From an uncultured Eubacteriales bacterium (GTDB lineage Bacteria; Bacillota; Clostridia; Oscillospirales; Acutalibacteraceae): a stretch of 64,000 bases of DNA. Of the stretch, positions 46,866 through 57,064 are shown piece after piece. The number at the start of each line of letters is the position of its first letter. The stretch's first letter is position 1. Both the position numbers and the translations under genes were made by a program. The notes below the pieces were generated by a model. It had not been told where the DNA came from. It saw only the letters and a list, made by a program, of their open reading frames with translations, and did no database searches. Location: NCBI GenBank assembly GCA_934692675.1, contig CAKUUD010000003.1, forward strand, positions 186,001-250,000, given 5' to 3'.

Positions 46866-47561
46866 TTGTACCCTTTGATTTTGGATGTTAGTGTTGTAGC
46901 GATTTTGATAGCATTCGCATTTGCGGGTTATAAAAGCGGAATATTTAAATCGTTTTTGTCTTTCATAAGCACGATGTTTTCAGGAATATTCTCGGTCTAT
47001 ACAGCAAACATTTTGTCGAAAATTATCTACGCTAACATAATAAGCCCTCAGATACAATCAAAAATACAATTGTCTTCTATTAAAAATTTTTCTTCTGCCG
47101 AGCAAATACTTAATTTATTTTCTCCGTGGTTTGTAAAATTTTTGAGTGAATTGAGAATAACACCTAAGGAAATCAACCATATTATAGTTAATGGTAATTT
47201 AAATTCAATTCCTTCCGAGATTTCAGAATTGCTTTGTCCTCTAATTACTAATATTTTAAAATCGATACTGGCTCCGGTGATATTTGCTTTGCTTTTAGTT
47301 GTTGCAAATGTTTTATTTCGGTGCGTTTCAAAGCTTTTTCGTATAAATTTTCTAAAGTCAACTAATAGTTTGGCTGGGATGGTTTTTGGGCTTTTGAAAG
47401 GCTACATCGTAGTCATGATTTTGATTTGCTGTTTAAGAATATTTGTTTCTGTCGATAGTGATTTTCCCGAAGTGTTCTCTCCGAGCAATATTTCTTCAAC
47501 AGTAGTTTTCAAAGAGATTTACAATAATAATTTTATCTATAGCTTTTATAAAAAAATTTAA
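46866..47561 (+). CDS. CvpA-like integral membrane protein
   Basis: The product (about 231 residues) has four hydrophobic segments and the overall shape of CvpA/YshB-type proteins: LDVSVVAILIAFAFAGYKSGIFKS at the start and SLAGMVFGLLKGYIVVMILI later. I prefer the TTG at 46866, 8 bases after GGAGG; the upstream ATG at 46851 overlaps that site. The molecular role of the family in Bacillota is unclear. pgsA follows after 28 bases. Confidence 0.75.
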   Translation: MYPLILDVSVVAILIAFAFAGYKSGIFKSFLSFISTMFSGIFSVYTANILSKIIYANIISPQIQSKIQLSSIKNFSSAEQILNLFSPWFVKFLSELRITPKEINHIIVNGNLNSIPSEISELLCPLITNILKSILAPVIFALLLVVANVLFRCVSKLFRINFLKSTNSLAGMVFGLLKGYIVVMILICCLRIFVSVDSDFPEVFSPSNISSTVVFKEIYNNNFIYSFYKKI

Positions 47562-47589
47562 TTTATTTGTGAGCGGAGCGCTGTAAGAA

Positions 47590-48165
47590 GTGAAAAGTTT
47601 AATATACATAAGAAAAAATTTGAACATTCCCAATGTGCTTTCAATTATAAGAATTATATTTATAATACCTTTCGTTTTTGCGGTTATTGGTGATGATTAT
47701 ACAACTGCCGGAATTATACTGATAATTTCGGGGATAAGCGATTTTTTAGATGGGTATATTGCGCGCAAATATAATCAGATAACCCGGGTTGGCAAAATGC
47801 TTGATCCCACCGCAGACAAACTCACTCTAATGGCAGTAATGGTTTGCGTGGGTATAAAATTTAATAAAATTTTTCCGTTTATGATAATACTTATTACAAA
47901 GGAAATTTTAATGCTTATAGCAGGAATAATTTTGCTTCGTAAAAAGCTTACACCGCCTTCCGCAAAATGGTACGGAAAGCTCTCTACAATCGTGTTTTAT
48001 GTATCAATTATAATAATCATATCCCTCAAGGCAATTTGGAATTTAGACATAGAAATTTTAGATGTAAGCCTTATGGCATTAACTGCTTTCTTTATGATTT
48101 ACGCTTTGATTCGCTATTTCTGCATTTTTAGAGAGATGATAAAAAAATTCAAGTTAACTCAGTAA
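47590..48165 (+). CDS. pgsA: CDP-diacylglycerol-glycerol-3-phosphate 3-phosphatidyltransferase
   Basis: PgsA makes phosphatidylglycerol phosphate at the membrane. The 191-residue protein has the CDP-alcohol transferase signature DFLDGYIARKYNQ ... GKMLDPTADKL (D-G-x2-A-R ... G-x3-D-x3-D) and five to six membrane helices. It starts at GTG 47590 with a weak ribosome-binding site. Confidence 0.92.
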   Translation: MKSLIYIRKNLNIPNVLSIIRIIFIIPFVFAVIGDDYTTAGIILIISGISDFLDGYIARKYNQITRVGKMLDPTADKLTLMAVMVCVGIKFNKIFPFMIILITKEILMLIAGIILLRKKLTPPSAKWYGKLSTIVFYVSIIIIISLKAIWNLDIEILDVSLMALTAFFMIYALIRYFCIFREMIKKFKLTQ

Positions 48166-48196
48166 TAAAAATTTAATAATATAAGGAGTAATATTT

Positions 48197-50512
48197 ATGC
48201 TATGTTCCAGGTGCAAAAAACGGACAGCAGTGGTATTTGTTTCTTCTAATAAAGATTCTTCCAGCGCACAAGGCTATTGTGCTTTATGCGCAAAAGAAAT
48301 AGGAGTTAAACCAATAGAAGATATATTTGATAAAATGGGTATTTCGGCGGAAGAAATGGCCAATATAGAAGACCAATTTTCAGGAATATTAAATGCAGCT
48401 TCCTCGACAGATGATTCAACCGGCGAAGAAGTTGATAACCCCGAAGATTTCATGCGAGGAGGAGCAGCTACATTTCCGTTTATAAAGGGCTTGTTCTCTA
48501 ATATGATGTTTCCGGGTAAAGAAGACGAAATCTCAAAAGATGATAAATCTGTAGATTCAAGTAATTCAAAAATAAAAAAGAAACCAAAAAGAAAAAATTT
48601 AAACATATACTGCGAAAATTTGACCGCCAAAGCAAAAGAAAATAAACTCGATAAAGTAATAGGTCGCGACAGAGAAATAAATCGTGCAATACAAATTCTT
48701 TGCAGGAGAACTAAAAACAACCCCTGCTTCATCGGAGAACCTGGCGTAGGGAAGACGGCTATTGCAGAAGGCCTGGCTCTTAGAATCTCTGAAGGGAAAG
48801 TCCCTCAACATTTAAAAAATAAAGAAATTCATTTACTGGATTTGACTTCACTAGTAGCTGGAACCCAGTTCAGAGGTCAATTTGAAAGCCGTATAAAAGG
48901 TCTTATAGAAGAAGTGAAAAAAGATGGAAATATAATACTTTTTATTGATGAAGTTCATAATTTAGTCGGTGCCGGAGACTCCGAGGGCTCTATGAGCGCC
49001 GCAAACATACTTAAACCCGCTCTTTCACGCGGAGAAATACAAGTGATAGGCGCCACAACTTTTGAAGAGTATAGAAAACATATCGAAAAAGACGCTGCAC
49101 TTGAAAGAAGATTCCAACCCATAAAAGTTTCTGAGCCTTCTATAGATGAAACTGTAGAAATTTTAAAGGGAATAAAAAATTACTACGAAGAACATCATAG
49201 AGTTGTGATTCCGGATTATTTAATCAATAGATTGGTGGTTCTCTCAGAAAGATATATAATGGACAGATTCCTGCCGGACAAAGCGATAGATTTAATGGAC
49301 GAAGCCGCTACTTACGCCGCTTTAAACAACAAAAGTCTGGCTGAATACGATCGAATCAATTCCGAAATTGACTCATTAAAATCCGAAGAAGAAAAATTAG
49401 TTGCGCTAGGCGAAGAAGCTGATTACGAAAAATTAGCTCAGATAAGATGCGAAATCGCTAAAATAAACGAAAAAAGCGAAGAGCTCAAAGAAAAAGCCCT
49501 GGGCAAAAAAGTGTCTGAGAGCGATTTGGCTCATGTTTTGGAATTGTGGACAGGAATTCCATCTTCAAAAATACAAGAAAATGAGTTCAAGAAATTGGAG
49601 TTCTTAGAAGAAAATATTAAAAAGAAAATTATCGGTCAGGATGAAGCTGTAGACGCCGTAGCTGCCGCGATTCGAAGAAACAGAATAAAACTAAGTTTAA
49701 GAAGACGACCGGCATCATTTATATTTGTAGGCTCTACTGGAGTCGGTAAAACTGAACTGGTTAAAGTTCTTGCAAGTGAGCTTTTTGATTCTCCTGACGC
49801 CCTCATAAGAGTTGATATGTCGGAGTATATGGAAAAGCACTCGGCCTCCAAAATTGTGGGTTCGCCTCCAGGATATGTTGGATACGATGAAGCTGGTCAG
49901 CTTACAGAAAAAGTCAGACAAAGACCATATTCTGTTATATTATTTGACGAAATCGAAAAAGCTCACCCTGATGTCATGAATATACTTTTGCAAATTTTGG
50001 ATGAAGGAAAAATCACTGATTCTCATGGTAGAGTTGTGAATTTTGAAAATACAGTAATTGTGATGACTTCAAATGCCGGCAGCAATAAAAAAGATGGTTC
50101 GCTCGGCTTTGGAAGGACAGAAAACGAGCTTGTTAAAGAAAAAGTCATGAAGTCGCTCAAAGAATTTTTAAGGCCTGAATTTATAAGCAGGATAGATGAA
50201 ATTATTGTATTTAACAAACTTACTCATGATGATTATGTAAAAATCGCAGCGCTAATAATAGACGAATACAAAGAATCTTTAAAAGAAAGAGATATAAAAT
50301 TATCATACGACAAAAATGTCTTGGAACTGCTTGCGGAAAAAGTTTCGAAAGGGAGCAGCGGTGCCAGAGATTTAAGAAACGTTATAAGAAAAGAAGTAGA
50401 AGATAAAATATCTATGGCCATAGTTAAGAACGAAAGCTTTGACATAGGAGATATTTCCTTGAAAGCCGATTCGGAGAGAATATCGGTGGTTATAAATAAA
50501 CCGGAAAAGTAA
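48197..50512 (+). CDS. clpE: ClpE-like AAA+ unfoldase with N-terminal zinc finger
   Basis: This is a class I Clp ATPase that feeds proteins to ClpP. The 771-residue product opens with a zinc finger CSRC (3-6) and CALC (28-31), typical of ClpE, then two AAA+ modules with Walker [14 protein letters not shown] near residue 181 and [12 protein letters not shown] near 512, separated by a short coiled-coil middle domain (about 390-435). No CtsR gene or obvious tandem CtsR heptamer was seen. nrdR follows after 20 bases. ClpC is the other possible name, but the zinc finger argues for ClpE. Confidence 0.88.
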   Translation: MLCSRCKKRTAVVFVSSNKDSSSAQGYCALCAKEIGVKPIEDIFDKMGISAEEMANIEDQFSGILNAASSTDDSTGEEVDNPEDFMRGGAATFPFIKGLFSNMMFPGKEDEISKDDKSVDSSNSKIKKKPKRKNLNIYCENLTAKAKENKLDKVIGRDREINRAIQILCRRTKNNPCFIGEPGVGKTAIAEGLALRISEGKVPQHLKNKEIHLLDLTSLVAGTQFRGQFESRIKGLIEEVKKDGNIILFIDEVHNLVGAGDSEGSMSAANILKPALSRGEIQVIGATTFEEYRKHIEKDAALERRFQPIKVSEPSIDETVEILKGIKNYYEEHHRVVIPDYLINRLVVLSERYIMDRFLPDKAIDLMDEAATYAALNNKSLAEYDRINSEIDSLKSEEEKLVALGEEADYEKLAQIRCEIAKINEKSEELKEKALGKKVSESDLAHVLELWTGIPSSKIQENEFKKLEFLEENIKKKIIGQDEAVDAVAAAIRRNRIKLSLRRRPASFIFVGSTGVGKTELVKVLASELFDSPDALIRVDMSEYMEKHSASKIVGSPPGYVGYDEAGQLTEKVRQRPYSVILFDEIEKAHPDVMNILLQILDEGKITDSHGRVVNFENTVIVMTSNAGSNKKDGSLGFGRTENELVKEKVMKSLKEFLRPEFISRIDEIIVFNKLTHDDYVKIAALIIDEYKESLKERDIKLSYDKNVLELLAEKVSKGSSGARDLRNVIRKEVEDKISMAIVKNESFDIGDISLKADSERISVVINKPEK

Positions 50513-50532
50513 ATTTCAGGAGGAATTGCAGA

Positions 50533-50994
50533 GTGAAATGTCCGTATTGTAACTTAGAAGGATGCAAAGTTTTGGAATCCAGATCAGCCGATGAGGGGTC
50601 GCAGGTCAGGCGCCGCAGAGAGTGCGAATCATGCGGAAAAAGGTTTACGACATACGAAGTAGTCGAAAGCATACCCGTTATGATAGTCAAGCGCAATGGC
50701 TCGCGTGAAAAATTTGACAGAAAAAAAGTTCTCGATGGACTTATAAAAGCCTGCGAGAAACGTGTAATTTCATTCGAAGATATAGAAAATGTTGTAGACG
50801 ATATAGAACTCAAAGTGCAGAACTCTTTGGCAAGAGAGGTTACCTCTGAATTCATCGGCGAGCAATGCATGGAATTTTTGAAGAAAAAAGATGAAGTCGC
50901 ATATATCAGGTTCGCTTCGGTTTATAGACAGTTTAAAGATGTCAGTGAGTTTATGGATGAACTTAAAACTTTTTTGAAAAGTAAAAGTAATTAA
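50533..50994 (+). CDS. nrdR: Transcriptional repressor NrdR
   Basis: NrdR represses ribonucleotide reductase genes in response to dATP. The 153-residue protein has the zinc ribbon CPYC ... [12 protein letters not shown] and an ATP-cone domain ([27 protein letters not shown]-like, about 48-138). It starts at GTG 50533 after AGGAGG. No ribonucleotide reductase gene is in the window. Confidence 0.95.
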   Translation: [153 protein letters not shown]

Positions 50995-51012
50995 TTTATG
51001 ACTTAAATATTA

Positions 51013-51048
51013 AAAATGCTATACATCACGATTGGTGTATAGCATTTT
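51013..51048. terminator. Bidirectional terminator between nrdR and a Nif11-like gene
   Basis: AAAATGCTATACA (51013-51025) is the exact complement of TGTATAGCATTTT (51036-51048), followed by GTTATTTCTTTT on the plus strand. It separates two convergent genes. Confidence 0.8.
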
Positions 51049-51049
51049 G

Positions 51050-51415
51050 TTATTTCTTTTCTTCTTTGTCTTCGCCTACAATTTTTTTAATAATTGAATT
51101 TGTTACACTTTTTGAGGCTTCCAGAGTATCGTAAAAAGTTTTTGCTACGTCAAATATTTCCATAATACCTAGTCCGTTTCCGCCACTGACTTTGTTTAGC
51201 TCATCATTGCTCAAAACGTCTTCTTCCGAAATTTTTGCAACGTTTTTCATGAACTCAACAAACTCATCAAAATCATATCCCGGCACCAATGATATGCAGT
51301 ATTCATAAAGTTCTTCTGAGCTACCCATGTTATAAAATTCCTTTGCTTTATCAGGGTTGTCATTCAAAATTTTTATGAGCTTAATTAAGTTATCATTTTT
51401 TGTCAGTTCCATCAT
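51050..51415 (-). CDS. Second Nif11-like double-glycine leader peptide
   Basis: The peptide of about 121 residues shares its plan with the gene at 45700-45993: helices NLIKLIKILNDNPDKAKEF and GSSEELYEYCISL, the acidic ISEEDVLSNDELNKVSGG and then a 42-residue tail (NGLGIMEIFDVAKTFYDTL and onwards to EDKEEKK). The tail is amphipathic and cysteine-free, rich in Ser, Thr and Lys. AAGGAGGG lies just before tandem ATGs (51415, 51412). No lanthipeptide synthetase, radical SAM enzyme or exporter is adjacent. Confidence 0.7.
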   Translation of the reverse strand: MMELTKNDNLIKLIKILNDNPDKAKEFYNMGSSEELYEYCISLVPGYDFDEFVEFMKNVAKISEEDVLSNDELNKVSGGNGLGIMEIFDVAKTFYDTLEASKSVTNSIIKKIVGEDKEEKK

Positions 51416-51553
51416 TATACCCTCCTTATGAATTGTATGTATAATTTTATCATAAAATTTTTATTAGTCAATATTTTTATAAATATTTTATATAATTTTT
51501 GGTTATATTCAAAAAGTATGGAAAAAATACTCTTGCAAGGAGGTAGTGTTAAT

Positions 51554-52300
51554 ATGGATAAATATTTAAATTCCAGAAAGAAAAAAAGCAATCTAAACAA
51601 TAACAGAAAAACGTCCGAAGAGGGCACGGGCAGCGAAGAACAGTATGAGCGAATCCAAAATATAGGTTCTGTTATAGTCAATAATCGCAAGAAAAAAATT
51701 TACTGTCTTACAATTATTGGCCAGATAGAAGGTCACACTTATTTACCCTCTGAAAACAAAACCACAAAGTATGAGCATATTATACCCGAACTGGTTGCCA
51801 TTGAAGAGGATCCCGAAATCGAAGGGATTTTACTACTTTTAAATACAGTTGGAGGAGACATAGAGGCTGGACTTGCAATTGCCGAATTGATTGCCGGAAT
51901 GAGCAAGCCTACAGTTTCTATGGTTATAGGCGGTGGACATTCTATCGGTGTTCCTTTGGCGGTAAGCGCAGACGTTTCTTTTATAGCAAAGTCCGCCACA
52001 ATGACAGTTCATCCTGTTAGATCTGCTGGAACGACGGTAGGTGTTGTACAGTCTTTCGAATATTTTCAAAAAATGCAAAAACGAATTGCTGATTTTGTAG
52101 TCGCCAACTCAAATATATCAGAAAAAAGATTTTATGAACTTTGTATGAATACAGAAGAATTGGTTCTGGATGTAGGCTCTGTGGTTGAAGGCGAACAAGC
52201 AGTAAATGAAGGCTTAATTGACAAAGTAGGAACATTGTCCGAAGCTTTAAGCGAATTATATTCCTTAGCTAAAAAAAGCAAAAAAAATTCAAAAAAATAA
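51554..52300 (+). CDS. tepA: TepA-type ClpP-fold protease
   Basis: The 248-residue protein has a polar N-terminus and a ClpP/crotonase fold: EGILLLLNTVGGDIEAGLAIAEL, the catalytic serine in GGGHSIGVP near residue 128, and the histidine region ATMTVHPVRSAGTT. This matches translocation-enhancing protein TepA of Bacillota and not ClpP itself. The ATG at 51554 follows AAGGAGG; the upstream in-frame codons are hydrophobic, AT-rich and precede the ribosome-binding site, so they are not included. Confidence 0.87.
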   Translation: MDKYLNSRKKKSNLNNNRKTSEEGTGSEEQYERIQNIGSVIVNNRKKKIYCLTIIGQIEGHTYLPSENKTTKYEHIIPELVAIEEDPEIEGILLLLNTVGGDIEAGLAIAELIAGMSKPTVSMVIGGGHSIGVPLAVSADVSFIAKSATMTVHPVRSAGTTVGVVQSFEYFQKMQKRIADFVVANSNISEKRFYELCMNTEELVLDVGSVVEGEQAVNEGLIDKVGTLSEALSELYSLAKKSKKNSKK

Positions 52301-52308
52301 TTTTTAAC

Positions 52309-52351
52309 AAGTCGGTTGCATTTTATATTGCCAATCGGCTTATTTTTATTT
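52309..52351 (+). terminator. Terminator after tepA
   Basis: AAGTCGGTTG pairs with CAATCGGCTT (10 bp with two G-T pairs) over a 13-base loop, followed by ATTTTTATTT. Confidence 0.7.
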
Positions 52352-52462
52352 ATGCTGCGGTGTGTAATTTTATTTTAAAATCTGGTATAATTTAATCCGA
52401 ATGCTTGTGCATATATATTTAAAAATGAAATTAATTGCAAAGCGAAAAGGAGAAAAATAAAT

Positions 52463-53401
52463 ATGAGTATTTTAGATGCAATTATTCAAGGAATAGTCCA
52501 AGGGCTTACAGAGTTTTTACCGGTTTCCAGTAGCGGGCATTTGCTTATTTCTCAGCATATTTTAGGAGTTAAAGAAAATAATTTATTCTTTAGTATAATG
52601 CTGCACATAGGAACCCTCATCGCGGTTTTGGCTGTGTATTACAAAACAATATTAAAACTTATAAAATCCTTTTTTGAAATTATCAAAGACATATTCACCG
52701 GCAAATTTGATTTTAAGAAACTTGATAACGACAAAAACATGGTTCTAATGTTAATGGCAGGCTTATTACCTCTGTTTTTGTTGTTCGTTCCCATTCCGGG
52801 CAGCAACACAAATGTAAAAGGAATAGCCGAAGAACTCGCCGGCGATAAAAGCATAATTCTAGTTGGTATTGCTTTAATAGTGACAAGTATTTTGCTAAAA
52901 ACAGGAATTAATGCTAGACAAACATATAAAATTAATTATACTTTTGACAGAGAAAAACCATGGGAAGGCCGCAAAAGGCTTAATTTAATGGACGCTCTAT
53001 CTATCGGTGTTACTCAATTTGTCGCAGCTATTTTTCCGGGCATTTCTCGTTCAGGTTCAACGTTGTCGACTGGTCTTTTAAGAGGAATCAATAAACAAAC
53101 CGCGCTTGATTATTCTTTTATCTTGGGCACGCCTGCAATACTTGCAGCGGCGGTCATTGAATTAAAAGACGCCTTAAAAGCTGGAGCAATTTCCTCCGTA
53201 GGGCTTGCGCCTGTAATTGTGGGAATGGTTGTTTCTGCTGTTGTTGGATTTCTATCGATTAAACTATTCAAATGGCTTTTAAAAACCGATAAAATGATTA
53301 TTTTTGTGATATATACTTTCGTGGTAGGTCTAGCTTCCGTTATCATCGGCGTAATAGAAAATATTTACGGAATGAATATTTTTACTCACACCACGCTTTA
53401 A
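52463..53401 (+). CDS. uppP: Undecaprenyl-diphosphatase UppP (BacA)
   Basis: UppP recycles the lipid carrier of cell-wall synthesis and can give bacitracin tolerance. The 312-residue membrane protein shows both signature loops, [15 protein letters not shown] near residue 14 and [15 protein letters not shown] near 194, and about eight hydrophobic segments. GGAGA precedes the ATG. ftsK follows after 13 bases. Confidence 0.95.
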   Translation: MSILDAIIQGIVQGLTEFLPVSSSGHLLISQHILGVKENNLFFSIMLHIGTLIAVLAVYYKTILKLIKSFFEIIKDIFTGKFDFKKLDNDKNMVLMLMAGLLPLFLLFVPIPGSNTNVKGIAEELAGDKSIILVGIALIVTSILLKTGINARQTYKINYTFDREKPWEGRKRLNLMDALSIGVTQFVAAIFPGISRSGSTLSTGLLRGINKQTALDYSFILGTPAILAAAVIELKDALKAGAISSVGLAPVIVGMVVSAVVGFLSIKLFKWLLKTDKMIIFVIYTFVVGLASVIIGVIENIYGMNIFTHTTL

Positions 53402-53414
53402 AGAGAGGTTTAAA

Positions 53415-55751
53415 ATGAAAAAGAAAAAAAAAGTAGAGATTTATAAAAAAGCTGCCAAAAAGGCTGCTTCAAAAAGAGAAAGAAAGCCCATAGAAACAGT
53501 TATACTTTTTACAGTGTCTGTTGCGCTGATGTCTTTCGTTTTGATTCCGGGCGAAAATATTTGGCTAAGCATACATAATTTTGTGTTTTCTATTTTTGGG
53601 ATTTGTTCAGTTGCAATTCCGATTCTTATCGGAATTGTTGCCGTTTGGCAGGCAAAAAACAATATGGATAAAATCAGAAAAACAAAATTAATAGTCTCTT
53701 CCATCGGCGTTGTTTTTCTGGATTCGCTTGTATTCATTTTGTCTTTTAAATACAACAATCCAGCCGTGGATAATTGGCTTAAATACATATTTGACGAATT
53801 TTCAAACGGGAAATTTAATAGAACTTCGGGTCTTCTAGGTGCAGTTTTCGGAGCTCCTTTGGTGTGGGGCTGCGGAGTGACAGGCGCCTTAATAATAGCT
53901 TTTTTGATTTTATTTATTTGTATTATGTTTGTCACAGGGGCCACTTTAATGGAATTCTTGGGTTTTTTTTCAAAACCAGCAAAAGCGCTGAAAAATAAAA
54001 TCGAAGTAAAAGCAACCGAAATTAAAATGAAAAAAGAAGCCAAGCGTAAAGAAGATGAAAATTCAAAACCGATTTCGAATTATAACTCAGAAATCGAAGA
54101 AAAATCAGATAATAAGTCATTCTCAAATGAAAATTCTATCGCAAAAGTAACCGAAAAATTTATTTCTAAGATTAAATCACCTTCGATAAATAAAGAAAAA
54201 GAAGAAACAAAAGAAAAATTACCCGAGCCGGATTTTCAGTCTCATACTGAGAATCCCTCCTCAGGAGATTACCAATTTCCTCCCGTTGAACTTTTGAATA
54301 AATCAGTTACTCCCAAAGAAAATGAGATAACAAACGAACTGAATAATAACGGAATGATCCTTGTAGATACTTTGAAAAGTTTTAACGTTCAGACAAAAAT
54401 AGTAGATATCAGTCGTGGACCGGCCGTAACACGTTATGAGCTTCAGCCCGCTGCCGGAGTTAAAATAAGCAAAATTACAACGCTTGCAGATGATATTGCT
54501 TTAAATTTAGCAGCCTCAGGAGTGCGTATCGAAGCTCCTATTCCCGGCAAAGCGGCAGTAGGAATAGAAGTCCCGAATAAAGTGGTCAGCGTAGTAAATA
54601 TGCGCGAGCTCATTGCATCCGAAAAATTTAGGTCATCAAAAAGCAAACTTACAGTAGTTTTAGGGAGAGATATATCCGGAAATATAGCCATCACTGATTT
54701 GGTTAAAATGCCTCATTTGTTGATTGCCGGTTCTACAGGTTCGGGTAAATCGGTATGTATAAACTCTTTTATAATCAGTATTTTGTATAATGCACGTCCC
54801 GACGAAGTAAAGCTTCTGATGATTGACCCTAAAGTTGTTGAACTTGGGATTTATAATGGCATCCCGCATTTGCTTGTCCCGGTCGTAACCGATGCCCGAA
54901 AAGCAGCCGGAGCTCTCAACTGGGCGGTAAATGAAATGCTTAAAAGATATAAAAAATTCGCAGAAAATAATGTAAGAGACTTGGAATCATATAATGATTT
55001 AATTGAAAGAAATCCATACATCACCGACAAAGAGGGCGAAGTTCTTGAAAAAATGCCCCAAGTGGTAATCATTATAGATGAGCTTTCAGACTTAATGATG
55101 GCTGCACCGAATGAAGTTGAAGATTATATTTGCAGATTAGCTCAGATGGCTCGTGCCGCGGGAATGCACCTGGTAATTGCAACTCAAAGACCGTCTGTTG
55201 ATGTTATCACAGGTATAATTAAAGCAAATATTCCCAGCAGAATTGCGCTTGCAGTTTCTTCTCAAATTGATTCCAGAACTATTCTGGATATGAGCGGAGC
55301 TGAAAAATTACTTGGTAGGGGAGACATGCTTTTCTCTCCGGTTGGATCGCCCAAGCCAATACGAATTCAAGGGTGTTATGTTACAGATAAAGAAATAGAA
55401 AATGTTATAAAATTTTTGAAATCTTCTCAAGAAATTTCGTATGATTCAAAAATAGCCGAAGAAATAGAAAAAAATGCAGTAGCTGATAATTCCAAATCTT
55501 CCGACTCTAAAGTTTCGGACGGAAATATGGATCCGGTTATGAGCGAGGCTATAAAATGCATCATAGAAGCAGGACAAGCTTCTACATCACTTTTGCAAAG
55601 AAGATTGCGCATAGGTTATGCTCGCGCCGGACGACTTATAGATGAAATGGAGCAAATGGGAATAGTCGGCCCTTACGAAGGCTCTAAACCGCGCCAGGTC
55701 CTTATAAATTATCAACAATTTTTAGAAATGAACATGACGAAAAAAGATTAA
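53415..55751 (+). CDS. ftsK: FtsK/SpoIIIE-family DNA translocase
   Basis: It pumps chromosomal DNA through the closing septum. The 778-residue protein has four membrane segments (about 25-185), a charged linker (about 190-310), the RecA-like motor with Walker [15 protein letters not shown] near residue 440 and Walker [13 protein letters not shown], and the C-terminal gamma winged helix ([24 protein letters not shown]) that reads orientation sites. In sporulating relatives the same family acts as SpoIIIE. Nothing in the window tells whether this organism sporulates. Confidence 0.95.
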   Translation: MKKKKKVEIYKKAAKKAASKRERKPIETVILFTVSVALMSFVLIPGENIWLSIHNFVFSIFGICSVAIPILIGIVAVWQAKNNMDKIRKTKLIVSSIGVVFLDSLVFILSFKYNNPAVDNWLKYIFDEFSNGKFNRTSGLLGAVFGAPLVWGCGVTGALIIAFLILFICIMFVTGATLMEFLGFFSKPAKALKNKIEVKATEIKMKKEAKRKEDENSKPISNYNSEIEEKSDNKSFSNENSIAKVTEKFISKIKSPSINKEKEETKEKLPEPDFQSHTENPSSGDYQFPPVELLNKSVTPKENEITNELNNNGMILVDTLKSFNVQTKIVDISRGPAVTRYELQPAAGVKISKITTLADDIALNLAASGVRIEAPIPGKAAVGIEVPNKVVSVVNMRELIASEKFRSSKSKLTVVLGRDISGNIAITDLVKMPHLLIAGSTGSGKSVCINSFIISILYNARPDEVKLLMIDPKVVELGIYNGIPHLLVPVVTDARKAAGALNWAVNEMLKRYKKFAENNVRDLESYNDLIERNPYITDKEGEVLEKMPQVVIIIDELSDLMMAAPNEVEDYICRLAQMARAAGMHLVIATQRPSVDVITGIIKANIPSRIALAVSSQIDSRTILDMSGAEKLLGRGDMLFSPVGSPKPIRIQGCYVTDKEIENVIKFLKSSQEISYDSKIAEEIEKNAVADNSKSSDSKVSDGNMDPVMSEAIKCIIEAGQASTSLLQRRLRIGYARAGRLIDEMEQMGIVGPYEGSKPRQVLINYQQFLEMNMTKKD

Positions 55752-55766
55752 TAAAGGAGTTTAAAA

Positions 55767-56699
55767 TTGAAGCCTCGCAGAAAGTTATATCACATAAAGC
55801 AATTAACATATTCCCTGTTATTATTTACTATTCTCTTGATTTCCGGAGTCCTAAGTTACGGAAACATAGATAATTTTTCCTGGGATAGTATTTTCAAAAA
55901 AGCCTCTCTTTCTAACATAGATAAAGAAGAAAATTCTCAGGATCTGAAAATACATTTTTTGGACGTTGGAAAAGCTGACTCTGCATACATAAAGTATAAA
56001 GATTACAATATCTTAATTGATGCCGCCGACAAAGAGCCCACTGATACAGTTTGTGAATATCTGGCAAGAGAAGGAGTTTCGAAACTAGATTTGGTAATAG
56101 TTTCGCATCCTCACAGAGACCACATAGGTCAAATGGATAAAGTTATAAATAAATTTGAAATAGGGAAATTTATAGAACCTGAAATACCGGACGACATTAT
56201 CCCTACGTCCGTAACCTACGAAAAAATGCTTAAAGCTCTTGTAAACAAAAATGTTAAAGTCAAAATTGCTCATCCAAATGATGTTTTTAATATCGAAGAT
56301 TTAAAACTTGAAGTTTTAGGCCCTATATCCAAACACAAAAATCTTAATAATAATTCACTTGTTGTGAAAATGACCTATAAAGATGTTAGCTTTTTATTTA
56401 CTGGAGACGCCGAAGAATTTGAAGAGTCCGAAATAATTAGCACCAATAAAACTATCGAATCGGATGTTTTAAAAGTGGCGCATCACGGAAGCAAAACATC
56501 AAGCACCCTTAAATTTTTGAAAAAGGTATCGCCCAAATACGCTGTTATTTCAGTTGATTCCGAAGAAGTAACTCGCTCCAGGCAGATTATTTTAGACAGA
56601 TTAAAATCAGTCGGCGCTGAAATTTATAGGACGGATTTACATGGAAATATTTTATTTTCAACGGATGGACATGAAATAGACGTAAAAACAGAAAAATAA
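55767..56699 (+). CDS. ComEC-like metallo-beta-lactamase-fold hydrolase, secreted or anchored
   Basis: The 310-residue protein has an N-terminal hydrophobic segment (about 12-31) and one MBL domain: IHFLDVGKADSAYIKY, the metal motif SHPHRDHIG, FTGDAEEFEE and VAHHGSKTSS. It resembles the detached MBL domain of ComEC but lacks the channel domain. It may act as an extracellular nuclease or phosphodiesterase; substrate unknown. It starts at TTG 55767 after AAAGGAG. A DUF3006 gene follows, a frequent partner. Confidence 0.85.
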   Translation: MKPRRKLYHIKQLTYSLLLFTILLISGVLSYGNIDNFSWDSIFKKASLSNIDKEENSQDLKIHFLDVGKADSAYIKYKDYNILIDAADKEPTDTVCEYLAREGVSKLDLVIVSHPHRDHIGQMDKVINKFEIGKFIEPEIPDDIIPTSVTYEKMLKALVNKNVKVKIAHPNDVFNIEDLKLEVLGPISKHKNLNNNSLVVKMTYKDVSFLFTGDAEEFEESEIISTNKTIESDVLKVAHHGSKTSSTLKFLKKVSPKYAVISVDSEEVTRSRQIILDRLKSVGAEIYRTDLHGNILFSTDGHEIDVKTEK

Positions 56700-56704
56700 A
56701 AGGA

Positions 56705-56935
56705 GTGGTAAAAATACTTTTATCAGTAGACAGAATAATTCCCGGCAAATTGATTTGTGAGGACAGCGAAGGAAACATAAAAGTAATTCCTCTCATAAAA
56801 AATATAGAAGGCATAAAAGAAGGCAGTATAATCGAAGTTTTAAAAAGCGGAGAAATAATTTTGAGAGAAGATGAATACAAAAAACGCGTTGAAAGAATTT
56901 TGAAATTAAGAAGTAAAATTAATTATGAAAAATGA
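56705..56935 (+). CDS. DUF3006 small protein
   Basis: The roughly 76-residue protein contains LSVDRIIPGKLICEDSEGNI and SIIEVLKSGEIILREDEYKKR, the pattern of DUF3006, which commonly follows MBL-fold genes. The start is unclear. The GTG at 56705 overlaps the AGGAG site; an ATA at 56714 has ideal spacing (8 bases) but is a rare start. Function unknown; a partner of the hydrolase upstream is likely. Confidence 0.75.
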   Translation: MVKILLSVDRIIPGKLICEDSEGNIKVIPLIKNIEGIKEGSIIEVLKSGEIILREDEYKKRVERILKLRSKINYEK

Positions 56936-57064
56936 CTACAATAGTAAAATTTTAAAATAATTTATCTTAATTACAAAAATATAATTTATTTTTTATCGAT
57001 TTTGTGATAATATTGTTATCGAATATGTAAAAAAATATTTTAATATTTATGGAGGAAAAACAAA

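Noticed and set aside
51428..51553. Possible 42-residue hydrophobic N-terminal extension of TepA
   Set aside because: The extension is read through the promoter-like, AT-rich region and the AAGGAGG site, which must lie upstream of the true start at 51554.
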